Assembly (NCBI GenBank): GCA_046590205.1
Contig: JBKJTT010000105.1
Coordinates: forward strand, 1 to 53,157
Reading direction: 5' to 3'
DNA from: DATDEW01 sp046590205
GTDB taxonomy: Bacteria; Bacteroidota; Ignavibacteria; Palsa-1295
Length of the DNA: 53,157 nt
Below the pieces are notes generated by a model. The model saw only the letters and a program-made list of their open reading frames with translations, searched no databases and had not been told where the DNA came from. Position 1 is the stretch's first letter. Every line of letters starts with the position of its first letter. Positions 26,022 to 33,219 of this stretch are shown here, in pieces. The translations under genes and the position numbers were made by a program.

Positions 26022-26102
26022 TAATAATATAATAGGAACAAAATCATCTAAAAAACAGTAATTAAACACGTATATCTTAATCAGCTGCCTTAAGACGACT
26101 TT

Positions 26103-26966
26103 ATGCGTATCTCAAAACAATACACGAACCGAGAAAGCCAATCACTTGACATGTACTTGCAAGAGATAGGCAGAATGGATCTCTTGAACTCTGAACAGGA
26201 GATAGACCTTGCAAAAAAGATAAAGTCAACTTCGCCCGATAGCCAACGTGCGTTGGAAATTCTTGTGAAGGCGAACCTTCGTTTCGTAGTATCGGTAGCA
26301 AAACAATACCAGAACCAAGGACTTTCGCTAGGCGATCTTATCAACGAGGGTAACCTTGGACTAATCAAAGCAGCGCGACGCTTCGATGAGACTCGCGGCT
26401 TCAAGTTTATCTCCTACGCTGTATGGTGGATCCGTCAGTCAATCCTCCAGGCACTTGCCGAACAATCACGTATTGTTCGCTTGCCTTTGAACCGCGTCGG
26501 TGCTCTTAATAAAATAGGTAAAAAGTTTTCACAGCTTGAACAGGAGTTCGAGCGTGAGCCGACTGCATCCGAACTCGCCGATAAACTCGATATGAGTACG
26601 GCGGAAGTATCTGAGACGCTTAAAATTTCCGGCCGCCATCTTTCAGTTGATGCGCCGTTCGCACAGGGCGAGGATAGCCGTTTGCTTGACGTTCTTGCTG
26701 ATCCAGGGCAGCTCCAGCCGGATATGGTGCTTGTCAATGATTCTCTCCGCTTAGAGGTCAAACGTGCCCTTTCGGCACTCTCAACTCGAGAGCGCGAAGT
26801 CCTTGAGCTTTTCTATGGGCTTGATGAGGTATCCCCGATGGCTCTCGAAGAAATTGCTGACCGTTTCAAGTTGACTCGTGAAAGAGTTCGACAGATAAAA
26901 GAGAAGGCGATTCGCCGCCTGCGTCATGCGCATAAATCAAAGCCGCTGCGTAATTACCTCGGATAA
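26103..26966 (+). CDS. rpoD: Primary sigma-70 factor (RpoD/SigA), short form
   Basis: A 287-aa sigma factor lacking region 1.1, as in Bacteroidota and Chlorobi. Region 1.2 starts SLDMYLQEIGRMDLL. Region 2 has NLRFVVSVAKQYQNQGLSLGDLINEGNLGLIKAA and the -10 recognition stretch GFKFISYAVWWIRQSI. Region 3 and region 4 follow, with the HTH ALEEIADRFKLTRERVRQIKEKAIRRLR. The length matches the short primary sigma of this group. It is followed by a clear terminator. It has a GTG/ATG-independent ATG start at 26103 and no close Shine-Dalgarno. It is probably the housekeeping sigma that recognises the TAnnTTTG-type promoters in this window. Confidence 0.93.
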   Translation: MRISKQYTNRESQSLDMYLQEIGRMDLLNSEQEIDLAKKIKSTSPDSQRALEILVKANLRFVVSVAKQYQNQGLSLGDLINEGNLGLIKAARRFDETRGFKFISYAVWWIRQSILQALAEQSRIVRLPLNRVGALNKIGKKFSQLEQEFEREPTASELADKLDMSTAEVSETLKISGRHLSVDAPFAQGEDSRLLDVLADPGQLQPDMVLVNDSLRLEVKRALSALSTREREVLELFYGLDEVSPMALEEIADRFKLTRERVRQIKEKAIRRLRHAHKSKPLRNYLG

Positions 26967-26976
26967 GTTTTTTTTC

Positions 26977-27008
26977 AAAAGGCGGATACATTATCCGCCT
27001 TTTCTTTT
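26977..27008 (+). terminator. Intrinsic terminator after rpoD
   Basis: AAAAGGCGGATA (26977-26988) pairs with TATCCGCCTTTT (26992-27003) around a 3-nt loop and is followed by CTTTTCT. Confidence 0.9.
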
Positions 27009-27014
27009 CTGCCT

Positions 27015-27341
27015 ATGAATTGGATACTTCTTATCATTGCCGGACTTTTTGAAGTTGGTTTTGCGACATGTCTTGGCAAAGCAAAGGAATCAAGTGGTTC
27101 GGAATCTGCGATGTGGATTGCCGGATTTTTCGTCTGCCTCTCGATAAGTATGTATCTGCTTTACCGTGCAACACTCGTTCTCCCGATGGGTACATCGTAT
27201 GCCGTTTGGACTGGTATCGGTGCAGTCGGGACAGTCCTCGTAGGTATCTACTTCTTCAAAGAACCTGTTGATTTTTGGCGGATATTTTTTATCTCGACGC
27301 TCATTGGTTCTATTGTTGGGTTGAAAGTGGTGTCAGATTAA
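27015..27341 (+). CDS. sugE: SMR-family exporter, SugE/Gdx type
   Basis: A 108-aa inner-membrane protein with four hydrophobic segments. The proton/substrate-coupling Glu lies in GLFEVGFA and the Gdx-type block GTSYAVWTGIGAVG in the third segment. Family members of this type are guanidinium exporters (Gdx); others export quaternary ammonium compounds. I saw no guanidine riboswitch in the 48-bp leader. It follows the rpoD terminator and is probably transcribed on its own. Confidence 0.88.
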   Translation: MNWILLIIAGLFEVGFATCLGKAKESSGSESAMWIAGFFVCLSISMYLLYRATLVLPMGTSYAVWTGIGAVGTVLVGIYFFKEPVDFWRIFFISTLIGSIVGLKVVSD

Positions 27342-27399
27342 CTGTCGGAATGACATTCCACCCTCTACTGTTTACCACGCCGATTAAAAGCTATACCAA

Positions 27400-28524
27400 A
27401 TGGGACTCTTTAGTAAAAGTACAAATATCTCCGAAGCGGCTATTCTTGATGCGCTTCGTAATGTCATTGATCCGGATCTCCATAAAGATGTGGTGACGCT
27501 TGGGATGATTAAGGATGTAAAGATTGACGGCGCAAAAGTGTCGTTCACTTTCGAGCTGACTACTCCGTCATGTCCGCTCAAAGACCAACTTGAAGCGGAA
27601 GCCAGAAGTGCAGCCGAGAAGGTTGCCGGAGAAGGCAACGTCAAGGTCAATATGACGGCGAATGTCTCGATGATAAATCAGGGTAATAGACCACCATCTC
27701 TTGCAGGTGTTCGTAATACTATCGCTGTTGCTTCAGGCAAAGGCGGCGTAGGGAAGTCAACCGTTGCTGCGAACCTCGCTGTTGCTTTGGCTCGTGACGG
27801 CGCGAAGGTCGGTCTGCTTGATGCAGATATTTACGGACCAAGCCAGCCGCTAATGTTCGGCTTGCAGAACGAGAAGCCCGAAGCGTATCAGCAGGACGGC
27901 AAAGCATTGATGCTGCCACTTGAAGCGCATGGCGTGAAGGTTATGTCTATCGGATTTTTGGTTGACCCGAATACTGCAGTCGTTTGGCGCGGACCAATGG
28001 CAGCCGGTGCATTGAAACAGTTCATGACCGACTGCATGTGGGGCGAACTTGATTATCTTATTTTCGATCTTCCCCCCGGTACTGGCGATATTCAGTTGAC
28101 ACTCGTTCAGTCTATCCCGCTAACAGGTGCTGTCATCGTCTCGACGCCGCAGGATGTTGCCCTTGCTGATGCTCGGAAATCGGTTCGTATGTTCGAGAAG
28201 GTTCATGTTCCTGTTCTTGGTGTTGTAGAGAATATGAGTTTCTTCCTGTGTTCGGCTTGCGGACATCGCGAAGAGATATTTTCGCATGGCGGTGCAAAGA
28301 TTGCCGCCGCAGATTACGGCGTTCCGTTCTTAGGTGAGTTGCCGATACAAACATCTGTTCGCGAAGCAGGTGATGCAGGTACGCCAGTCGTTGCATCTGA
28401 CCCGCATTCTGCCGCCAGTGCTGCATTCCGCGACGTAGCCGCTGCAGTTGCACAGCAGGTAAGTATCCGAAACCTTGCGCCGAACCAAAAGCCGATAGAG
28501 ATACTTTTAGGTACGGAGGATTAA
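27400..28524 (+). CDS. apbC: Mrp/ApbC-type iron-sulfur carrier ATPase
   Basis: A 374-aa protein with an N-terminal MIP18/DUF59 domain (residues about 10-95, containing DPDLHKDVVTLGMI and TTPSCPLKDQ) and a ParA-like NTPase. The deviant Walker A SGKGGVGKST spans about 112-121, DADIYGPSQP lies near 142, and the Cys pair CSAC is at 284-287. By family it carries and delivers Fe-S clusters in the cytoplasm. Repeat R2 lies 8 bp after the stop, and a NifU-like gene follows. The pair forms a small Fe-S module. Confidence 0.92.
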   Translation: MGLFSKSTNISEAAILDALRNVIDPDLHKDVVTLGMIKDVKIDGAKVSFTFELTTPSCPLKDQLEAEARSAAEKVAGEGNVKVNMTANVSMINQGNRPPSLAGVRNTIAVASGKGGVGKSTVAANLAVALARDGAKVGLLDADIYGPSQPLMFGLQNEKPEAYQQDGKALMLPLEAHGVKVMSIGFLVDPNTAVVWRGPMAAGALKQFMTDCMWGELDYLIFDLPPGTGDIQLTLVQSIPLTGAVIVSTPQDVALADARKSVRMFEKVHVPVLGVVENMSFFLCSACGHREEIFSHGGAKIAAADYGVPFLGELPIQTSVREAGDAGTPVVASDPHSAASAAFRDVAAAVAQQVSIRNLAPNQKPIEILLGTED

Positions 28525-28532
28525 TTTCGATG

Positions 28533-28648
28533 TGTCATTGCGAGGAGTGGCTTTAGCCCGACGAAGCAATCTAAAATTTTTGGATTTTCACTGACTTCGA
28601 GACTTTAGATTGCTTCGTCACTCCCTTCGGTCGTTCCTCGCAATGACA
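28533..28648. repeat. Palindromic intergenic repeat, copy 2 (R2)
   Basis: 116 bp between apbC and the NifU-like gene. The arms TGTCATTGCGAGGAG and CTCCCTTCGG...CTCGCAATGACA match copy 1. The inner arms GAAGCAATCT and AGATTGCTTC also match and the central spacer differs. Confidence 0.9.
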
Positions 28649-28671
28649 CTTTGAAAAATGTATAAAGTAAG

Positions 28672-28914
28672 ATGTCAACAATACCCATCAACGATAGAAT
28701 AGAAAAAGCTCTGGTGCATTGCCGCGAGTTTTTGGCTATTGATGGCGGTGACATTGAGTTGGCATCTATTGACCAGACCAACGGCATCGTCGAAGTCCGC
28801 TTCCTTGGGGCTTGCAAGACATGTCCGCTGAAGATGATGACGCTTCGTGCAGGTATTGAGAGGCATATCATGTTCGCAGCGCCGGAAATAAAACGTATTG
28901 AAGAGGTGGCGTGA
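28672..28914 (+). CDS. NifU-like C-terminal domain Fe-S scaffold protein
   Basis: An 80-aa protein equal to the NifU C-terminal (Nfu) domain, with the cluster-binding pair ACKTCPLKMMTL (CxxC) and the FLAIDGGDIEL block. It is a cytoplasmic scaffold or carrier for Fe-S clusters. It follows apbC across repeat R2, and its TGA overlaps the next gene start (TGATG), so it is coupled to the metallophosphoesterase gene. A minimal Nfu with no N-terminal partner domain is normal for this group. Confidence 0.9.
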   Translation: MSTIPINDRIEKALVHCREFLAIDGGDIELASIDQTNGIVEVRFLGACKTCPLKMMTLRAGIERHIMFAAPEIKRIEEVA

Positions 28915-29846
28915 TGCGTTCGCTTTTCATATTCGGGTTTCTTTTGGTATCATCCCTCTCATTTGGTCAGGATGTATCTCTTCAGGGCGAGACATCGGGA
29001 AGGGAAAATATCCCGTACTTTATCCTTCTCGGCGATCCGCAAATTGATAACCCACCACGACAAGATGTAGAGGATAACTTCAATGCTGTCCGTACTATCT
29101 TCCGTCAGATAGCCAAAGAGAACCCTTCGTTTCTGTTCTTGCTTGGCGATCTTGTCTTTGCAGGTGACCAAGAAAATTACTGGAAGAAGTTCGATCATCT
29201 CATTTCTCCCGTCAGGCAGAAACAGATACCGACATATTCGATATTTGGCAACCATGAATATTTCGGTATTCCCGGAAATCTCTTCGAGTACTTCTTCTCA
29301 CGCTTTCCGCATCTTGAAGGGAATACATTCTTTGAACTTGGGTTTGGTAATGTTCGTATTCTCGCCTTAAACTCCAACTATAACGGATTAACTACTGCCG
29401 AAGAACAAGAGCAGATACTTTGGTATCGCGATAGGTTAGATGCGCTTGAAAAAGATTCATCGGTTGCAAGTGTTATTGTTGCTGTCCATCACCCTCCGTA
29501 CTCCAATAGCAACGTTGCAGGAGATGATGCTGATGTCCAGCTCGATTTTGTCAATCCCTTCGTACTTGCAAAGAAAACGAAGCTCTTTGTTTGCGGACAT
29601 TCCCATTCCTACGAGCATTTTAAGATAGATGGGAAAGATTTTATCAATTCCGGCGGAGCAGGACCACGCCATACACTGAAACCATCCATACCGACCAAAC
29701 AAGACCTCTACCAATCCAAAGACGGCGAGGCACGCCCTCACCACTACCTGAAAGTTTATCCGTTACCCGATGGCATCCGTCTAGAGATGGTGAAACTCGG
29801 GGATATTGGTTTGTTTACAATTGGGGATACAGTAACCATCAATTAA
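28914..29846 (+). CDS. Secreted calcineurin-like metallophosphoesterase
   Basis: A 310-aa enzyme with a signal peptide (MRSLFIFGFLLVSSLSFGQ), so it acts in the periplasm or is exported. All metallophosphoesterase motifs are seen: GDPQID, GDLVFAGD, FGNHEY, HHPPYS and the final GHSHSYEH. These coordinate a di-metal site for hydrolysing phosphoesters. The start is ATG 28914, overlapping the upstream stop (TGATG); a GTG one codon earlier is possible. The substrate is unknown. No sorting domain is present. Confidence 0.9.
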   Translation: MRSLFIFGFLLVSSLSFGQDVSLQGETSGRENIPYFILLGDPQIDNPPRQDVEDNFNAVRTIFRQIAKENPSFLFLLGDLVFAGDQENYWKKFDHLISPVRQKQIPTYSIFGNHEYFGIPGNLFEYFFSRFPHLEGNTFFELGFGNVRILALNSNYNGLTTAEEQEQILWYRDRLDALEKDSSVASVIVAVHHPPYSNSNVAGDDADVQLDFVNPFVLAKKTKLFVCGHSHSYEHFKIDGKDFINSGGAGPRHTLKPSIPTKQDLYQSKDGEARPHHYLKVYPLPDGIRLEMVKLGDIGLFTIGDTVTIN

Positions 29847-29973
29847 CACCTCCCTTTGCGGTTAGTCTCAGGAGTCTTAAGCCCGAGTGGTGTAAAGGAA
29901 GCGGCGAGAAAAGAGAACTCCGACCCCCACTCCCGTTGTTACATACTAACTAACGAAAGAACTGATTTTACAC

Positions 29974-30303
29974 ATGTTCGATTTGGGGAATATACTTTGG
30001 GGCAATGCGCCGGTAGCTTCGAGCTACGACACCGATAGCGATGTCCTGCTTCTTGATGATACCGAAACTCTGATAGCGACGCCGTACAAGGTGCTGCTCT
30101 TTAATGATAATATACATACGTTTGATGAGGTCATTAATCAAGTCTGCAAAGCGACCGATTGTGCCACTGAACACGCCGAGGCGATAGCCGAAGAGGTACA
30201 TACGCGCGGCAAAAGCTTCGTCTTTAACGGCGATATGTCCGAGTGCCTTCGCGTCAGCTCCATTTTAGAGGAGATAGCGCTCCATACGCAAGTGGTAGCG
30301 TAA
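29974..30303 (+). CDS. clpS: ClpS-like ATP-dependent Clp protease adaptor
   Basis: A 109-aa adaptor that delivers N-degron substrates to ClpAP/ClpCP. The conserved core YKVLLFNDNIHTFDEV is followed by helices with ATEHAEAIAEEVHTRGKSFVFNG, where the substrate-binding residues of ClpS lie. The N-terminal extension of about 35 residues (MFDLGNILWGNAPV) is the flexible tail of the family. The gene stands alone between the phosphoesterase and a strong terminator. In this gene HTR replaces the usual HxxG in the third helix but the fold is clear. Confidence 0.88.
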   Translation: MFDLGNILWGNAPVASSYDTDSDVLLLDDTETLIATPYKVLLFNDNIHTFDEVINQVCKATDCATEHAEAIAEEVHTRGKSFVFNGDMSECLRVSSILEEIALHTQVVA

Positions 30304-30325
30304 CTAATACCGCAGGATTTTACGG

Positions 30326-30362
30326 AAATGCGCTGAAAGTATTTTCGGCGCATTTTTGTTTT
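30326..30362 (+). terminator. Intrinsic terminator after clpS
   Basis: AAATGCGCTGAAA (30326-30338) pairs with TTTCGGCGCATTT (30343-30355), 13 pairs including one G-U, with a 4-nt loop and trailing T-run. Confidence 0.92.
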
Positions 30363-30393
30363 ATGGCGTTCAGTAAATAGAGCCGTTTTCATG

Positions 30394-30504
30394 TGTCATT
30401 GCGAGCGACCGAAGGGAGCGAAGCAATCTAAACTTTCGACATTAGTACAACATTCGAGATTTTAGATTGCTTCGTCGTCCCTACGGGACTTCCTCGCAAT
30501 TACA
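30394..30504. repeat. Palindromic intergenic repeat, copy 3 (R3), arms inverted
   Basis: 111 bp, with the 5' arm TGTCATTGCGAGCGACCG equal to the reverse complement of the 3' arm of R1. The 3' arm ends in CGCAATTACA, a one-base variant. The centre is unrelated to R1/R2. It ends 31 bp before the alaS start. Confidence 0.88.
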
Positions 30505-30535
30505 CTGCATAATAGATTTGAATGAATTGATAGAT

Positions 30536-33103
30536 ATGACTTCTTCAGAAATACGACAAAGCTTTTTAGATTTTTTCAAGAGCAAGGGACATACTATCGT
30601 CCCGAGCGCGCCGGTCATTCCGCATGGTGATAAGACGCTTCTTTTCACCAATGCAGGTATGAACCAGTTCAAGGATGTATTCCTTGGCGAAGGCACGCGC
30701 CCATATACGCGCGCGGTGGATACGCAAAAGTGTCTGCGCGTATCGGGCAAGCATAACGACCTCGAAGAGGTCGGGCATGATACCTATCACCATACGCTCT
30801 TCGAGATGCTCGGTAACTGGAGCTTTGGTGATTACTATAAAAAAGAAGCGATCGGTTGGGCATGGGAATTGCTCACGAAGGTATGGGGGCTTGATAAGTC
30901 ACGTATCTATGCAACCGTCTATGAAAATGACGATGAAGCGTTCGAAGTTTGGACGACCGTAACGGATATTGACCCGACGCATATCCAGCGTCATGGCGCG
31001 AAAGATAACTTTTGGGAAATGGGCGAAACGGGTCCGTGCGGTCCTTGCTCGGAAATACATTTTGATAGAACGCCTGATAAATCCGGTGGTCCGCTCGTGA
31101 ATGTCGGTGTGCCTGAAGTCATCGAAGTATGGAACAACGTTTTTATTCAGCATAACCGCCGCGCTGACGGCACACTTGAAGACCTTCCAAATAAGCACGT
31201 TGATACGGGCATGGGCTTCGAGCGCATTTGCGCTGTCATGCAAGGCAAAGATTCGAACTACGACACCGATGTCTTTATGCCATACATCAAGTGGCAATCG
31301 GAAAAAAGCGGAATTGCTTACGGCACAAAAGAAGAAGCAGACATCGCAATGCGTGTCATCTCCGATCACGTCCGCGCACTGACCTGTGCAATAGCAGACG
31401 GCGCACTCCCTGGTAACGAGGGCAGAGGGTATGTCCTTCGCCGCATCTTGCGCCGCGCTGCACGCTATGGTAGAAAGCTCGGCTTCACCGAGCCGTTCTT
31501 ATGCGAACTATCAGCTATCGTTGTCGCAACGATGGGTGTAGCATTCCCAGAACTGCGCGAACGCAAAGACCTCGTCTATAAAGTTCTGAAGGCAGAAGAA
31601 GAAAGCTTCAACGCTACGCTTGATAGAGGACTGACACTCTTTGAAGAAATATCTTCGCGTGAATCAGAATCCGAGTCACCATACATTTCCGGTGAAGAGG
31701 CATTCAAGCTTTTTGATACGTTCGGTTTCCCGATAGATCTTACACAAGTTCTCGCACATGAGCGCGGACTAACTGTGAACATGGAGCGCTTCGAAGAACT
31801 CCTTGCCGAGCAGAAACAGCGAAGCAAGAGCGTACATCAATCGAAGAAACACAAAGAGATCGCTTCGACAGAGATTGTCGGCGTTGAGTCCGAGTTTCTC
31901 GGCTACGAAAAAGTTGAAGCTGACGGAAAGGTCTTGCTTGTCTCCGAAGATATGATCGTGCTTGATAAGACTCCGTTCTATGCAGAGTCGGGCGGACAGG
32001 TGTCTGATACAGGTATGCTTCTTATTGGCGGTAATCCGTATCGCGTAACTGATGTCCGCAAACTTGCAGGAGGGACGGCAATCGCACACGTTATCGAAGC
32101 TGATGAACTTGATATTGCCGACGGCACGTCGGCGCATGGCAGCGTTGATAAAATTCGCCGACTCGACATCGAACGTAATCACAGCGCAACACATCTCATG
32201 CACTCTGCGCTTCGTCAGATTCTCGGCGAGCATGTGCATCAGGCAGGTTCGCTTGTGAATGAGAAGCAGTTGCGTTTCGATTTTTCGCATTATCAGAAAG
32301 TAAGCGACGAAGAGGTTCGCGCTATCGAAGAACTCGTCAACGAGAAACTTCGCGAGGCAATACAGCTTGTTCATCATCGGAACATTCCGTTCGATGAAGC
32401 AAAGAAGATGGGCGCGCTCATGTTCTTCGGTGATAAGTACGGTGCGAAAGTGAATGTCGTTGATTTTGGTCCATTTTCACGCGAGTTCTGCGGTGGTACG
32501 CACGTAAAGAACTCAAGCGAAATCGGTCTCTTTAAGCTCGTGAGTGAATCAAGCATTGCATCTGGCACACGCCGCATCGAGGCAGTGACGGGGCGTGGTA
32601 TCGAGCAGTGGCTTTATAGCGAACTCGCAAAGTCGGACGAACTCTCCCGCGAACGCGAAAAGCTCGAAGACGAAAAGCGCAAACTCGAAAAAGAAATTGC
32701 AAAGTTAAAACTTGGTCAGCGACTTGATGAAGCAAAGCAGATTGTTAGCTCTGCGAAGCAACTGGACGCCACGAGTATCAAAGTGATTGCTAAAGAAGTC
32801 GCAGCATCCAGCGGCGATGAGTTCAAAGCATTCGCCGAGATGGTGCAGCAGAATATCGGCAACGGCACGGTCATCGTCCTCGGCGGAAAACCCGATGATA
32901 AGGTATCGCTTATCGCGATAGTCTCTGATGATGTAGCCAAAGAGAAGAAAGTGCAGGCCGGCAAACTCGTCGGTGCAGTTGCAGAGATAGTAGGTGGTAA
33001 AGGCGGCGGCAAACCGACACTTGCACAAGCAGGCGGCAAGTATCCAGAGAAGTTGGCGTTGGCGTTGGCTTCGGTTGAAACAATCGTCAAGGGAATGCTG
33101 TAG
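30536..33103 (+). CDS. alaS: Alanyl-tRNA synthetase
   Basis: Cytoplasmic class II synthetase charging tRNA-Ala; 855 aa, slightly below the usual 870-880. I chose ATG 30536 (MTSSEIRQSFLDFF), which fits the family start; the longer frame upstream passes through repeat R3. Motif 1 (KGHTIVPSAPVIP) and motif 2 (CLRVSGKHNDLEEVG) of the catalytic core are present. The editing/metal motif HSATHLMHS and the CGGTHV block are visible, as is a C-terminal dimer/C-Ala domain (IGNGTVIVLGGKPDDK). No promoter was recognised, and the leader contains repeat R3. Confidence 0.96.
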   Translation: MTSSEIRQSFLDFFKSKGHTIVPSAPVIPHGDKTLLFTNAGMNQFKDVFLGEGTRPYTRAVDTQKCLRVSGKHNDLEEVGHDTYHHTLFEMLGNWSFGDYYKKEAIGWAWELLTKVWGLDKSRIYATVYENDDEAFEVWTTVTDIDPTHIQRHGAKDNFWEMGETGPCGPCSEIHFDRTPDKSGGPLVNVGVPEVIEVWNNVFIQHNRRADGTLEDLPNKHVDTGMGFERICAVMQGKDSNYDTDVFMPYIKWQSEKSGIAYGTKEEADIAMRVISDHVRALTCAIADGALPGNEGRGYVLRRILRRAARYGRKLGFTEPFLCELSAIVVATMGVAFPELRERKDLVYKVLKAEEESFNATLDRGLTLFEEISSRESESESPYISGEEAFKLFDTFGFPIDLTQVLAHERGLTVNMERFEELLAEQKQRSKSVHQSKKHKEIASTEIVGVESEFLGYEKVEADGKVLLVSEDMIVLDKTPFYAESGGQVSDTGMLLIGGNPYRVTDVRKLAGGTAIAHVIEADELDIADGTSAHGSVDKIRRLDIERNHSATHLMHSALRQILGEHVHQAGSLVNEKQLRFDFSHYQKVSDEEVRAIEELVNEKLREAIQLVHHRNIPFDEAKKMGALMFFGDKYGAKVNVVDFGPFSREFCGGTHVKNSSEIGLFKLVSESSIASGTRRIEAVTGRGIEQWLYSELAKSDELSREREKLEDEKRKLEKEIAKLKLGQRLDEAKQIVSSAKQLDATSIKVIAKEVAASSGDEFKAFAEMVQQNIGNGTVIVLGGKPDDKVSLIAIVSDDVAKEKKVQAGKLVGAVAEIVGGKGGGKPTLAQAGGKYPEKLALALASVETIVKGML

Positions 33104-33156
33104 GAACAATGTCTTTGTAAAAAGACTTGTTAGTATAGTATAGAAGTTGTGTGTCT

Positions 33157-33190
33157 CCTCGCGAGTAGTGTTTTAACACTTCTGGCGAGG
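33157..33190. other. Stem-loop between alaS and dacB
   Basis: CCTCGC (33157-33162) pairs with GCGAGG (33185-33190), and the inner AGTGTT (33167-33172) with AACACT (33175-33180). It has no T-tract, so it is a structured leader, a repeat or a weak terminator for alaS. Confidence 0.6.
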
Positions 33191-33219
33191 GAACACTGAA
33201 AACTGTAAGCAAAGCGAGA

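Noticed and set aside
26967..27014. Guanidine riboswitch before sugE
   Set aside because: The 48-bp leader holds only the rpoD terminator; no conserved aptamer blocks are present.
4015..30504. CRISPR array
   Set aside because: The three palindromic repeats are dispersed over 26 kb with arm swapping; there are no regular spacers.
30467..30536. Upstream in-frame start of alaS
   Set aside because: The extra 23 residues lie in repeat R3 and do not resemble any AlaRS N-terminus; ATG 30536 matches the family.
31769..32377. Minus-strand frame of 202 aa opposite alaS
   Set aside because: The plus strand encodes the conserved AlaRS editing domain here; the antisense frame shows no domain or start context.
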